Positions 17,161 to 25,726 of a stretch of 64,000 bases of DNA are shown here, piece after piece. Origin of the DNA: Streptomyces viridochromogenes. Its GTDB lineage: Bacteria > Actinomycetota > Actinomycetes > Streptomycetales > Streptomycetaceae. The notes under the pieces were generated by a model, which worked only from the letters and a program-made list of their open reading frames with translations, ran no database searches and was not told the origin of the DNA. Position 1 is the first letter of the stretch; each line of letters starts with the position of its first letter. The stretch spans positions 1-64,000 of the forward strand of contig NZ_LGUR01000162.1 of NCBI RefSeq assembly GCF_001270495.1, given 5' to 3'. Position numbers and translations under genes: made by a program.

Positions 17161-17619
17161 ATGCGGATTTCGGCGAGGGCGGACTATGCGGTGCGAGCGG
17201 CTTTGGAGCTGGCCGCGGCAGGGGAGGACACCTCGCTCAAGGCCGAAGCGATCGCCGAGGCGCAGGGCATTCCGCACAAGTTCCTGGAGGGCATCCTCGG
17301 CGACCTGCGCCGGGGCGGCCTCGTGGTCAGTCAGCGCGGCGGCAAGGGCGGTTACCGACTCGCCCGCCCGGCCGACTCGATCCCCATCGCGGACGTGATC
17401 CGGGTGGCGGACGGCCCCCTGGTCTCGGTGCGCGGCGTACGCCCGCCCGACCTCTCCTACATCGGTCCCGCTCAGTCCCTGCTGCCCCTGTGGATCGCCG
17501 TACGCGCCAACGTCCGCAAGATCCTCGGCGAGGTCACCCTGGCCCATGTCGCGGCGGCCAAACTGCCCGACGACGTCCTGAGCCTCGCGGACGACCCCGA
17601 GGCGTGGACCAATCCCTGA
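17161..17619 (+). CDS. Rrf2-family regulator without Fe-S cysteines (CymR-like)
   Basis: This 152-aa protein starts MRISARADYAVRAALELAAA, the standard Rrf2 N-terminus, and has the winged helix-turn-helix IAEAQGIPHKFLEGILGDLRRGGLVVSQRGGKGGYRLARP. It contains no Cys at all, so it cannot carry the Fe-S cluster of IscR or NsrR. CymR of Bacillus and Staphylococcus is a Cys-free Rrf2 repressor of cysteine metabolism. The position in a sulfur region makes a CymR-like role likely (inference). CTAG-containing motifs at 899, 15748 and 17685 are candidate operators. Translation appears leaderless. Confidence 0.85.
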   Translation: MRISARADYAVRAALELAAAGEDTSLKAEAIAEAQGIPHKFLEGILGDLRRGGLVVSQRGGKGGYRLARPADSIPIADVIRVADGPLVSVRGVRPPDLSYIGPAQSLLPLWIAVRANVRKILGEVTLAHVAAAKLPDDVLSLADDPEAWTNP

Positions 17620-17645
17620 CCGGCGTCTCGCTGCTCGTCGTCCTC

Positions 17646-17651
17646 TTGACG
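17646..17651 (+). promoter_or_regulatory. Candidate -35 for leader 4
   Basis: TTGACG lies 58 bp before the leader ATG; a -10 of GACACT at 17669 would be 17 bp downstream. This is weak, but it would put the CTAG motif at 17685 close to the start of transcription. Confidence 0.25.
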
Positions 17652-17684
17652 TGGCTCGCATGTGGCCCGACACTCCACTCAGGG

Positions 17685-17707
17685 AATCCTAGTGAATTGG
17701 TAGGGAA
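17685..17707. promoter_or_regulatory. CTAG-type inverted motif upstream of leader 4
   Basis: AATCCTAG (17685-17692) faces TAGGGAA (17701-17707). The half-sites resemble the arms of the palindrome at 15748-15779. The right arm also forms the AGGGA ribosome site of leader peptide 4, so binding here could block translation or initiation. Confidence 0.45.
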
Positions 17708-17709
17708 CC

Positions 17710-17865
17710 ATGGGTCGCATCGCGCTGGACCTCGGCAGTGACGTGGTCCGCGTCGCCGTCCGGCCGCTGCCCCTGCTGACGTCCCGCCGCCACATCGACC
17801 TCGTGCGTGTGTGCAGTGCGGCAAGTTACCCGCACGGCGTGGGCGGCAGGTCCGCCCGCGCCTGA
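17710..17865 (+). CDS. Leader peptide 4 (51 aa)
   Basis: A frame from ATG 17710 to TGA 17863-17865 contains RPLPLLTSRRHIDLVRVCSA, which matches leader 1 in PLLTSRRHID and the family core R-H-I-D-x-x-R-V. It has one Cys codon (TGC), placed inside the core rather than at the end. It is longer than its relatives on both sides; an in-frame GTG at 17743 would give a shorter form. It lies 105 nt before the glutathionyl-hydroquinone-reductase-like gene. A role as a leader peptide is inferred from the family match. Confidence 0.65.
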   Translation: MGRIALDLGSDVVRVAVRPLPLLTSRRHIDLVRVCSAASYPHGVGGRSARA

Positions 17866-17970
17866 ATCTCCCCCTCACCCCCCCGCTCACCTGCCGCATC
17901 CCGGCCGCGCCGAAGCCGCCGCGCGCCCTCGCCGTCGTATGCCCATGACCGAGCACCCCCAGGGAGACGC

Positions 17971-18867
17971 ATGTCCGCCCCAGCCCCGTCCGCCGTGCCG
18001 TCCTTCCGGAGCAGGATCGGCTGTGACCCGCGCAGCGGCTACTACGCCGCGCCCCGCCGCTACCGACTCCACCTGTCGCTCTCGTGCCCCCACTGTCTGC
18101 GGATCGCCGTCACGCACAGCCTGCTCGGCCTCGGCGACATCCTCCCGGTGACGCTGCTGCCCGCGGTCCCGGACGCCCCGGACGGTGGGCATCCGGAGCT
18201 GCGCCCGCTGTACGAGGCCAGTTCGCACCAGCACCCCGGACCGGCGGTCGCGCCGGTGCTCAGTGACGCCTGGACCGGAACGATCGTCAGCACGCACGCC
18301 CCCGACATCCTGCGGGACCTGGCCCGCCGGTTCGGCGGCCGCGGCCCGGATCTCTTCCCGCGCGGCGCCGAGGCTGCCGTCGAAGGCATCGGCCGACTCT
18401 GCGAGCGGGACATCACCGAGGCCGCGCAACGCGCCGGCCGGCCGGACGGCGACCCTGCGGCACGTGAGAGCGCCCTCGCCACCCTGACGCACGCGCTGGA
18501 CGCCCTGGAGCTGCGGCTGGCCGCCCAGGAGTACGTGCTGGGCGCCGAACCGACCCTCGCGGACGTCGAGTTGTGGGTGGCGCTGGTGCAACTGGACACC
18601 GTGCACCGCCATCACCTGGACGCCGCCGCGGTCACCCGCGTCACCGACCATCCGCAGGTGTGGGCCTACGCACGACGCCTCGCGGCGCACCCCGCCTTCG
18701 GCGCCCACCTCGACCTGGACGGCATCGCCCGCAGGCACCACGCCCACTGCCGGGGCGAGGAGGCGGCGGGCGCCGCGGTACAGATCGTGGACTGGGCGGC
18801 GTACGCACGCGACGTCAGTCGGCCGGCCTCTCCCACACCGACACGTGCTTGCCGCTCTCGCTCGTGA
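17971..18867 (+). CDS. Glutathionyl-hydroquinone-reductase-like protein (GST Xi-class relative)
   Basis: This 298-aa protein has an N-terminal thioredoxin-like part with a CPHC motif at residues 39-42 and a C-terminal helical domain with TLADVELWVALVQLDTVHRH, the counterpart of the conserved Xi-class segment. ATG 17971 follows GGGAGACGC. Xi-class enzymes reduce S-thiolated hydroquinones; actinomycetes use mycothiol rather than glutathione, so the cofactor here is uncertain. The CPxC form may allow disulfide exchange. Placement behind a Cys-containing leader peptide suggests a thiol or sulfur-stress role (inference). The last 17 or so residues overlap the convergent methyltransferase and look low in conservation. 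Confidence 0.78.
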   Translation: MSAPAPSAVPSFRSRIGCDPRSGYYAAPRRYRLHLSLSCPHCLRIAVTHSLLGLGDILPVTLLPAVPDAPDGGHPELRPLYEASSHQHPGPAVAPVLSDAWTGTIVSTHAPDILRDLARRFGGRGPDLFPRGAEAAVEGIGRLCERDITEAAQRAGRPDGDPAARESALATLTHALDALELRLAAQEYVLGAEPTLADVELWVALVQLDTVHRHHLDAAAVTRVTDHPQVWAYARRLAAHPAFGAHLDLDGIARRHHAHCRGEEAAGAAVQIVDWAAYARDVSRPASPTPTRACRSRS

Positions 18868-19555
18868 ACGGCTCGCGTGTCCAGTCCTCCCAGCGGTCAC
18901 GCAGCCGTAGGCCGGCGAGCCGGGCCATCAGGTCCAGTTCGGCCGGCCAGACGTACCGGAACGGGATGGACCAGTGCTCGGCGCGTCCGTCGGTGATGGT
19001 GACGTAGTTGGAGCTCATCGCCTGGGTGGCGATGTCGTAGGTGTCGAACGCCCAGCGTGTGTCGCTGATGTGGAACGGTACGGCGCTCTGCCCGGGCGGC
19101 AGCCGACGCAGGTCGGGCACGCCCACCTCGACGACGAAGCAGCCGCCCGGCCGCAGATGGGATGCGGCGTTGCGGAAACAGTCCACCTGGGCGTCCTGGG
19201 TCGTCAGATTGCCGATCGTGTTGAAGACGAGGTAGGCGACCGCGAACTCGCCCGCCACCCGCGTCGTCGCGAAGTCCCCGACCGTCACCTCGACGGCGTC
19301 GCCGCCGGGCTTGGCGCGCAGTCGGTCCACCATGGCCCGGGACATGTCGATCCCGTGCACCGGGACCCCGCACGCGGCCAGCGGCAACGCGATCCGGCCG
19401 GTCCCGACACCGAGTTCGAGCGCCGGGCCGTCGCCGGCGAGTTCGGCCAGTACGTCCACCGCGGGACCCACCACATCGGCACGGAACATGTCCGCCGCCG
19501 ACTCGTCGTAGCCGGCCGCGATGCTCTCTCCGAAGTAGCCGTCGTCATCGATCAC
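18815..19555 (-). CDS. Class I SAM-dependent methyltransferase
   Basis: This protein of about 246 residues has the SAM-binding motif I ALELGVGTGRIALPLA, motif II-like VTVGDF and AYLVFNTIGNL. GTG 19555 gives the natural N-terminus MIDDDGYFGESIAAGYD; an upstream start would add 12 unlike residues. It is transcribed toward the GST-like gene and overlaps its 3' end by 53 nt. The substrate is unknown. A small-molecule O-, N- or S-methyltransferase fits. There is no clear ribosome site, so the start is moderately certain. Confidence 0.8.
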   Translation of the reverse strand: MIDDDGYFGESIAAGYDESAADMFRADVVGPAVDVLAELAGDGPALELGVGTGRIALPLAACGVPVHGIDMSRAMVDRLRAKPGGDAVEVTVGDFATTRVAGEFAVAYLVFNTIGNLTTQDAQVDCFRNAASHLRPGGCFVVEVGVPDLRRLPPGQSAVPFHISDTRWAFDTYDIATQAMSSNYVTITDGRAEHWSIPFRYVWPAELDLMARLAGLRLRDRWEDWTREPFTSESGKHVSVWERPAD

Positions 19556-19732
19556 GCCACGACGGTACTGCCGGCCGCCATACCTGAGCACGCCGTTTTC
19601 ACGGCAGTGCCGGCGATCGGGGTGCTGGCACCACCGTGACCGGGGGGCTGGGACGACTGCCTTCGCCGGCTGCGCCGCCTAGCTTCGTGCCTGAGGGAAT
19701 CGAGGAGTTCCAAGGCCGTCCTAGGAGACGTC

Positions 19733-21334
19733 ATGAGTGCATTGAGCAGGAGGAACGTGTTGCGCGGGGGCCTGGCCGCCACGACGGCGGGGGTCGTGGT
19801 GCCCGGGCTGGGCACGGGCGTGGTCGCGGCGGCGGACGCGACGTCCTGCCCGCCGGCGCCCGGCCCGGCCATGGTCGGGCGCGGCGATCCGCGGTACCGG
19901 TCCCTGGCGTCCCGGGGCTACAACCGCCGGTTCGTGGGCGAGCCGGAGCACGTCTGGGTGGTCGGCACCACCGCGCACGTCGTACGGGCCGTGCAGCAGG
20001 CGGTGGACAGCGGCCGGCGGATCACGGTCCGCAGCGGCGGCCACGGCTTCGAGAACTTCGCCGCCGACCCGGCCGTGGAGGTGGTCGTCGACATGTCCGC
20101 CATGACGGGCGTCTCGTACGACCCGGGCCGCCGCGCCTTCGCCGTCGAGGCCGGTGCCCTGCTGGGCGACGTGTACCGGAGGCTGTACCTCGGCTGGGGC
20201 GTGACGGTCCCGGCCGGCTGGTGTGCCGACGTCGGCGTCGGCGGCCATGTCCTGGGCGGAGGCTATGGTCCGCTGTCCCGCCTGATGGGCCTGTCCGTGG
20301 ACCATCTGTACGCCGTCGAAGTCGTCGTCGTGGACCGGGCGGGGAAGGCCCGCAGTGTGGTTGCCACACGTGAACTCGCCGATCCCAACCGGGACTTGTG
20401 GTGGGCCCACACAGGCGGCGGAGGCGGCAGCTTCGGCATCGTCACCCGCTACTGGTTCCGGACGCCCGGCGCCGACGGCGACGACCCGTCCGGCCTGCTG
20501 CCCGCCCCGCCGTCCGGAGTGCTGAGCTTCTCGGTCTCCTGGGACTGGCAGCAGCTCGACAGGACGTCCTTCGCCCGGCTGGTCCGCAACCACGGGGCGT
20601 GGGCCGAACGGCACAGCGCCCCCGACTCCCCGTACCTCGCCCTCTACAGCGAACTCGCGCTCACCCGCCGCCCGTCCGGGACGGTCCTCATGATCGGCCA
20701 GGTGGCGGCGGACTCCGGCGCCGAACGGATGCTGGACGAGCACATCGCCGCGATCAACCGGGGTGTGCCGGTCCAGCCGGTCCGCAGCGTGCGGAACCAG
20801 TCCTGGCTGGCCGCGGCCCTGGCCGGCTCACCGGGCGACCCCGGGCCCGTCTACCGGCTGAAGGTCAAGTCGGGCTATCTGCGCCGACGTTTCACCGACC
20901 GGCAGATCGACGCCCTGCACCACCACCTGACCCGGCCCGACTACGACCACCCCGGCGGCAGCCTCAGCCTCTACACCCACGGCGGCAAGGTCAACACCGT
21001 GGCGGCGGACGCGACCGCGACCCCCCACCGCGACGCGAGCATCAAGATGTTCTACGTCAACGGATGGGAGGACCCCCGGGACGACGCCCGGCACATCGGC
21101 TGGCTGCGTGAGCTGTACGAGGACCTGTACGCCGACACCGGCGGCGCCCCCGCTGCCGCCGACGGCGCCTTCATCAACTACCCGGACACGGATCTCGCCG
21201 ACCCCGCCCGGAACACCGGCGCGCCCTGGCAGACCCTGTACTTCGGCGACAACTACCGCAGGCTCCAACGCATCAAGGCGAAGTGGGACCCTCGCCACGT
21301 CTTCCACCACGCCCTTTCGGTACGAGCGGCCTGA
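19733..21334 (+). CDS. Secreted FAD-linked oxidoreductase (berberine-bridge-enzyme type)
   Basis: This 533-aa protein has a Tat signal (SRRNVLRGGLAATTAG), the PCMH FAD domain with VRSGGHGFENF (His104) and AGWCADVGVGGHVLGGGYG (Cys164), and a BBE C-terminal segment ending YRRLQRIKAKWDPRHVFHH. His104 and Cys164 are the positions used for bicovalent FAD attachment in this family. It probably oxidises an alcohol, sugar or polyketide outside the membrane. TAGGAGACGTC precedes ATG 19733. Nothing links it directly to sulfur metabolism. Confidence 0.88.
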   Translation: MSALSRRNVLRGGLAATTAGVVVPGLGTGVVAAADATSCPPAPGPAMVGRGDPRYRSLASRGYNRRFVGEPEHVWVVGTTAHVVRAVQQAVDSGRRITVRSGGHGFENFAADPAVEVVVDMSAMTGVSYDPGRRAFAVEAGALLGDVYRRLYLGWGVTVPAGWCADVGVGGHVLGGGYGPLSRLMGLSVDHLYAVEVVVVDRAGKARSVVATRELADPNRDLWWAHTGGGGGSFGIVTRYWFRTPGADGDDPSGLLPAPPSGVLSFSVSWDWQQLDRTSFARLVRNHGAWAERHSAPDSPYLALYSELALTRRPSGTVLMIGQVAADSGAERMLDEHIAAINRGVPVQPVRSVRNQSWLAAALAGSPGDPGPVYRLKVKSGYLRRRFTDRQIDALHHHLTRPDYDHPGGSLSLYTHGGKVNTVAADATATPHRDASIKMFYVNGWEDPRDDARHIGWLRELYEDLYADTGGAPAAADGAFINYPDTDLADPARNTGAPWQTLYFGDNYRRLQRIKAKWDPRHVFHHALSVRAA

Positions 21335-21641
21335 ACCGCGGCAGGGCGTCACACCGGCCCGGCCTTCCGCGGCCGGATCGGCCACGACGCACGGAGCGGG
21401 CACGACGCTGGCTGGACGGGCGTGTGTACCTGATCCAGGATCAGATCACTGCGGTGGACGTCGAGTTGCGGGTCACCCTGGTCCAACTCGACACCGTCCA
21501 CCGGCACCACCTGGAAGCCGCCGGAGCGGGCCGTCCGGATCCTGGACCGGGCGGGAACACTCGCGGAGGTCAGGGTGTTGTGGCTCAGTACGAGATGTGT
21601 GAGGCGCCGCAGCGCGCGAGGCGATGAAGGAGGGGGCGGAC
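21335..21641. other. Intergenic stretch before leader 5
   Basis: Besides the GST fragment at 21406-21528, no gene is seen. A clear promoter for leader 5 could not be picked; TTGTGG near 21580 is the best -35 but lacks a convincing -10. Confidence 0.4.
21406..21528 (+). pseudogene. Fragment of a GST Xi-class-like gene
   Basis: Translation in one frame gives VDVELRVTLVQLDTVHRHHL, which matches ADVELWVALVQLDTVHRHHL of the intact gene at 17971 (the surrounding 24-residue stretch has 19 identities). No start, thioredoxin domain or proper C-terminus surrounds it. It is a decayed remnant of a second copy, lying just upstream of leader peptide 5, as the intact copy lies downstream of leader peptide 4. 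Confidence 0.75.
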
Positions 21642-21728
21642 GTGACGCACGTGTTCCACGACGCCCACCTGTACTCCCGGCCCCACATCGACCTCCAGCG
21701 CGTGGCCGGCGCGCTCTGTCGCTCCTGA
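21642..21728 (+). CDS. Cys-containing leader peptide 5 (28 aa)
   Basis: A 28-codon frame from GTG 21642 to TGA at 21726-21728 ends YSRPHIDLQRVAGALCRS. It has the family core R-x-H-I-D-L-x-R-V and a single Cys codon (TGT) two codons before the end. An AAGGAGG site 9 nt upstream supports the GTG; in-frame ATG 21624 lies before that site. The stop is 108 nt before the GTG of the FMN monooxygenase operon. It closely resembles leader 1 in ending A-x-C-R. Confidence 0.78.
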   Translation: MTHVFHDAHLYSRPHIDLQRVAGALCRS

Positions 21729-21836
21729 CTCTCCCGCTCCCTCTCCCTCGGCTTCGGTCGTGCTCGCCCCACCGCCGCGCCCACCCCTGAACGAGGGCCG
21801 GCGATCTCGTACGGACTTCCAGGAAGGCACAGACGC

Positions 21837-23060
21837 GTGTCATCAACTCCCGCTTCCTCCCTGCACCTCGCCGTCGCCCTGGACGGCACCGGCTGGCATC
21901 CCGCCTCCTGGCGCGAGCCGGTGTCCCGGCCCCGGGATCTGTTCACCGCCGCGTACTGGGCCGACCTGGTCACCGAGGCCGAACGCGGACTGCTCGACTT
22001 CGTGACCATCGAGGACGGCCTCGGCCCGCAGTCCTCCCACTTCCTGGACCCGGACGAGCGCACCGACCAGATACGCGGCCGCCTCGACGCCGTCCTCATC
22101 GCCTCCCGTGTCGCCCCGTTGACCCGCCACATAGGTCTGGTGCCGACGGTGGTGTCCACCCACACGGAGCCGTTCCACATATCCAAGGCGATCGCCACCC
22201 TCGACTACGTCAGCCAGGGGCGCGCCGGCCTGCGGATCCAGATCACCGCCCGCCCGAACGAGGCCGCGCACTTCGGGCGCCGCACCATCCCGCGCATCGA
22301 CGCCTACGACAGCCCGGCCGCCCACGAGGTGGTGACCGACCTCTTCGACGAGGCCGCCGACCACGTGGAGGTGGTGCGCCGCCTCTGGGACAGCTGGGAG
22401 GACGACGCCGAGATCCGGGACGCCGCCACCGGCCGCTTCATCGACCGCGACAAGCTGCACTACATCGACTTCGAGGGCAGGCACTTCAGCGTCAAGGGCC
22501 CCTCCATCACGCCCCGTCCGCCGCAGGGTCAGCCGATCGTCAGCGCCCTCGCCCACGACACCGTTCCGTACCGGCTCGTGGCCCGCGCAGCCGACATCGG
22601 CTACGTCACCCCGCATGACGTCGACGAGGCACGTGCCGTCGTCGCCCGGATCCGCGCCGAGCAGAACGCGGCCGGGAGGGCCGCCGAGCCCCTGCACGTC
22701 TTCGGTGATCTGCTGGTCTTCCTCGACGAAGACCCAGCCGCCGCGACGGCACGCCGGGAACGGCTCGACGCGCTCGCGGGACAGCCGTACCCCAGTGACG
22801 CCCTGGTCTTCACCGGCACACCCGCCCAACTCGCCGATCTTCTCCAGGAGTTGCACAGCGGCGGACTGACCGGCTTCCGGCTGCGCCCCGCCGTCGTCGG
22901 CCACGATCTCCCGGCGATCACCCGACAGCTGGTCCCCGAACTCCAGCGCCGCGGCGCCTTCCGCCGGGCCTACGAGGCCGACACCCTGCGCGGACTGCTC
23001 GGTCTGGCCCGCCCCGCCAACCGCTACGCCGCAACCGCAACCGCAACCGCCAGCGCCTGA
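21837..23060 (+). CDS. LLM-class FMN-dependent monooxygenase
   Basis: This 407-aa protein has the bacterial-luciferase-like TIM-barrel features ALDGTGWHPASWREP, IGLVPTVVSTHTEPFHISKA and TLDYVSQGRAGLRIQI, the barrel segment that shapes the FMN site. GTG 21837 follows AGGAAGG by about 9 nt. The C-terminus ends in an Ala-Thr run encoded by GCAACC repeats (23030-23050). It is the first gene of a two-gene operon with an NtaA-type monooxygenase and is preceded by leader peptide 5. Oxidation of an organosulfur compound is likely from context, but no substrate can be named. Confidence 0.85.
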   Translation: MSSTPASSLHLAVALDGTGWHPASWREPVSRPRDLFTAAYWADLVTEAERGLLDFVTIEDGLGPQSSHFLDPDERTDQIRGRLDAVLIASRVAPLTRHIGLVPTVVSTHTEPFHISKAIATLDYVSQGRAGLRIQITARPNEAAHFGRRTIPRIDAYDSPAAHEVVTDLFDEAADHVEVVRRLWDSWEDDAEIRDAATGRFIDRDKLHYIDFEGRHFSVKGPSITPRPPQGQPIVSALAHDTVPYRLVARAADIGYVTPHDVDEARAVVARIRAEQNAAGRAAEPLHVFGDLLVFLDEDPAAATARRERLDALAGQPYPSDALVFTGTPAQLADLLQELHSGGLTGFRLRPAVVGHDLPAITRQLVPELQRRGAFRRAYEADTLRGLLGLARPANRYAATATATASA

Positions 23061-23080
23061 GCCGGAAGGACCGCACCGAC

Positions 23081-24457
23081 ATGAGCAAGCCGCTGAAGCA
23101 GATCCATCTGGCCGCGCACTTCCCGGGCGTCAACAACACCACCGTGTGGAGCGACCCGAAGGCCGGCAGCCACATCGAGTTCAGCTCCTTCGTCCACTTC
23201 GCCCGGACCGCCGAACGCGCCAAGTTCGACTTCCTGTTCCTCGCCGAAGGACTGAGGCTCCGCGAACAGGGCGGGCAGATCTACGACCTCGACGTCGTCG
23301 GCCGCCCCGACACCTTCACCGTCCTCGCCGCGCTCGCCGCCGTCACCGAGCACCTCGGCCTGACCGGCACCATCAACTCCACCTTCAACGAGCCCTACGA
23401 GGTCGCCCGCCAGTTCGCCAGCCTGGACCACCTCTCCGGCGGCCGCTCCGCCTGGAACGTCGTCACCTCCTGGGACGCCTTCACCGGCGAGAACTTCCGC
23501 CGCGGCGGCTTCCTGCCGCAGGAGGAGCGCTACTCCCGCGCCAAGGAGTTCCTGGCCACGGCGAACGAACTCTTCGACTCCTGGCACGGCGACGAGATCC
23601 TCGCCGACCAGGAGACCGGCACGTTCCTGCGGGACGCCAAGGCCGGTGCCTTCGTGCACAGCGGGCAGCACTTCGACATCCACGGCCGGTTCAACGTCCC
23701 GCGCTCACCCCAGGGCCGTCCCGTCGTCTTCCAGGCCGGCGACTCCGACGAGGGCCGTGAGTTCGCCGCCGCGTCCGCCGACGCGATCTTCAGCCGGTAC
23801 GCGGCCCTGGAGCCGGGGCAGTCCTTCTACCGGGACGTCAAGAACCGCCTCGCCACATACGGCCGCCGACCCGACCAGTTGCTCATCCTGCCCGCCGCGA
23901 GCTTCGTCCTCGGCGACACCGACGCCGAGGCGGAGGAACTGGCCAAGGAAGTGCGCCGCGCGCAGGTCAGCGGTGCCACCGCCATCAAGCACCTGGAGTT
24001 CGTCTGGAACCGGGACCTGTCCGCGTACGACCCCGAGGGCCCGCTGCCCGACGTCGACCCGGTGGTGAGCGAGGAGCACATCTCCCGTGGCCGAGCCCAG
24101 GTGCGCATGTACCGCGACCCGCTGGCCACCGCCCGCGAGTGGCGCGAGCTCGCGGCCGCCAACAAGTGGTCCATCCGCGACCTCGTGATCGAGACCGGCA
24201 ACCGCCAGAACTTCATCGGCTCCCCGGCGACCGTCGCGAGGACCATCAACGACTTCGTGCAGGCCGACGCGAGCGACGGCTTCATCCTCGTCCCGCACAT
24301 CACCCCCGGCGGCCTCGACGTCTTCGCCGACAAGGTCGTCCCGCTGCTCCAGGAACAGGGCGTCTTCCGCACCGAGTACGAGGGCTCGACCCTCCGCGAC
24401 CACCTGGGCCTGGCGCACCCCGACCAGATCGGCGACGACCGGCGGGCGGCGTCGTGA
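23081..24457 (+). CDS. NtaA/SnaA/DszA-family FMN-dependent monooxygenase
   Basis: This 458-aa protein carries LAAHFPGVNNTTVWSDP at the N-terminus, NSTFNEPYEVARQFASLDHL, SAWNVVTSWDAFTGENF and VVFQAGDSDEGREFAA, all typical of the NtaA/SnaA/DszA group. Relatives include DmoA (dimethylsulfide), CmoJ and YxeK (S-alkylcysteine cleavage) and DszA. It starts 20 nt after its neighbour. With the GNAT and transporter genes at 2.9-9 kb it could complete an S-alkylcysteine salvage route whose local monooxygenase is deleted (inference). A very strong hairpin terminator follows. Confidence 0.88.
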   Translation: MSKPLKQIHLAAHFPGVNNTTVWSDPKAGSHIEFSSFVHFARTAERAKFDFLFLAEGLRLREQGGQIYDLDVVGRPDTFTVLAALAAVTEHLGLTGTINSTFNEPYEVARQFASLDHLSGGRSAWNVVTSWDAFTGENFRRGGFLPQEERYSRAKEFLATANELFDSWHGDEILADQETGTFLRDAKAGAFVHSGQHFDIHGRFNVPRSPQGRPVVFQAGDSDEGREFAAASADAIFSRYAALEPGQSFYRDVKNRLATYGRRPDQLLILPAASFVLGDTDAEAEELAKEVRRAQVSGATAIKHLEFVWNRDLSAYDPEGPLPDVDPVVSEEHISRGRAQVRMYRDPLATAREWRELAAANKWSIRDLVIETGNRQNFIGSPATVARTINDFVQADASDGFILVPHITPGGLDVFADKVVPLLQEQGVFRTEYEGSTLRDHLGLAHPDQIGDDRRAAS

Positions 24458-24461
24458 CGGT

Positions 24462-24509
24462 GGCCGGGACTGACGTCTCCCTCCCCCGAAGGAGACGTCA
24501 GTCCCGGCC
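24462..24509. terminator. Perfect 19-bp inverted-repeat terminator
   Basis: GGCCGGGACTGACGTCTCC (24462-24480) is exactly complementary to 24491-24509 around a 10-nt loop. It lies between the convergent monooxygenase and metallopeptidase genes and should stop transcription from both sides. No T-run follows, as is usual in streptomycetes. Confidence 0.8.
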
Positions 24510-24570
24510 GCTTCCCCCCGGCGCCGGACAGTGGACTGTCGCATCCGTGCGCGTCAGCGGATCCGTGCCG

Positions 24571-25656
24571 TCACCAGCACATGACCGCCGTCTCCCCCGA
24601 ACCCCAGTTGGCGTAAAGACGCACACGGACGAAATAGCGGCGGCCCTTGACGAGGCGGGCCTTGACGGTGGCGTTGTGCGGGGTGCCGCCGTCGTCCTGG
24701 GCGGTGACGTAGCGGGGCTCGCCGTCCCGCTCCTCGAAGACCACGACGACCGCGTCGCTGTCACCGAAGGTGCCCACCGTGTACTCGCGGGTCTCCGGCG
24801 GCTCGACGACGAAGTCGGCCTGCTCCGCCGGCCCGAGCCGCAGCGGTACCGAACGGAACGGCACCAGCTCCCGCGGCCCCGGCGACCCGGCCGGCGGATA
24901 CCAGCGGCGGACGAACTCCTTGTCGGCCTTGGACAGCACGCCGGGCGGGTTGAGGCCCGCGCGGAACTGCTCCGGCTCCAGGATCAGCCCGGCCGAGAAG
25001 GGATACTCCATGATCGAGTGCGGATCCCAGACGGAGCCGTTGACCTCGTCCGGGTCGAGCTTGCGCAGGATGTTGAAGAACGTCCTGTCCCGGCTCCAGT
25101 AGTTCGGCGGGCCCGCCAGATCGGTGTACACGGCCTCGTCGTCCCAGTGGATGCCGGCGAACGGGCTCTGGTGCTCGTGCAGCATGCCGAGCGCGTGCCC
25201 GATCTCGTGCAGGGCCGTGCCGCGCTCCCCGGGCGCGGTCAGGTCCCAGCCGAAGTTCATGGTGCGTTCGTTCAGACCGACCTGGAGCGCGTCCTTGCCC
25301 ACGGTCGACCAGGAGCCGTCACCGAGCTGGAACCCGATGCGCAGCTCCGCCTCCGACCGGTCGCCCACCTCCACGCACGACAGCCCGATACCGAGGCCCT
25401 GCCACTCCTGGAAGCACTCGCGCACGACGTCGCGCTGCTCCTTGCCGCCGACCCACGGGACGTGCTGGGTCCGGCCGGTTTCCGGATCGGGGATCACGGA
25501 TCCGTCGGAGTCCCGGTCGAAGAAGTAGTAGTGCAGCACGGTGCCGTTGACCCACATCCGGCTTCCGCCGATGAGCGCACTGAGCCGCTCTGCGGCCAGT
25601 CCCGGTGCGAAGACGGGGACCGACTGCCGCGCGAGGGAGCAGTAGCGTGCGGTCAT
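24571..25656 (-). CDS. Astacin-type (M12A) zinc metallopeptidase
   Basis: This 361-aa protein contains HEIGHALGMLHEH (His150, Glu151, His154, His160) and the Met-turn SIMEYPF (Met216, Tyr218), the full astacin zinc site. A C-terminal beta-rich part (about residues 265-361) resembles a pre-peptidase-like domain. The N-terminus MTARYCSLARQSVPVFAPGL is not a convincing signal peptide, which is odd for an astacin; an unconventional export route or a cytoplasmic role is possible. It is a single gene, transcribed toward the strong terminator at 24462. Confidence 0.85.
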   Translation of the reverse strand: MTARYCSLARQSVPVFAPGLAAERLSALIGGSRMWVNGTVLHYYFFDRDSDGSVIPDPETGRTQHVPWVGGKEQRDVVRECFQEWQGLGIGLSCVEVGDRSEAELRIGFQLGDGSWSTVGKDALQVGLNERTMNFGWDLTAPGERGTALHEIGHALGMLHEHQSPFAGIHWDDEAVYTDLAGPPNYWSRDRTFFNILRKLDPDEVNGSVWDPHSIMEYPFSAGLILEPEQFRAGLNPPGVLSKADKEFVRRWYPPAGSPGPRELVPFRSVPLRLGPAEQADFVVEPPETREYTVGTFGDSDAVVVVFEERDGEPRYVTAQDDGGTPHNATVKARLVKGRRYFVRVRLYANWGSGETAVMCW

Positions 25657-25726
25657 GCGACCAGGCTGCCGTCGGCACGCCGCGGGCGCCTGAGTCGAGG
25701 GCTACTCAAGTACCCGTGTATCAGGA

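Noticed and set aside
21283..21627. A 114-codon frame before leader 5 taken as a gene
   Set aside because: Only about 40 codons match a GST domain, with unrelated sequence on both sides and no proper start; treated as a remnant.
23030..23050. GCAACC repeats as a possible CRISPR or regulatory array
   Set aside because: They are inside the coding region and encode an Ala-Thr tail; there are no spacers.
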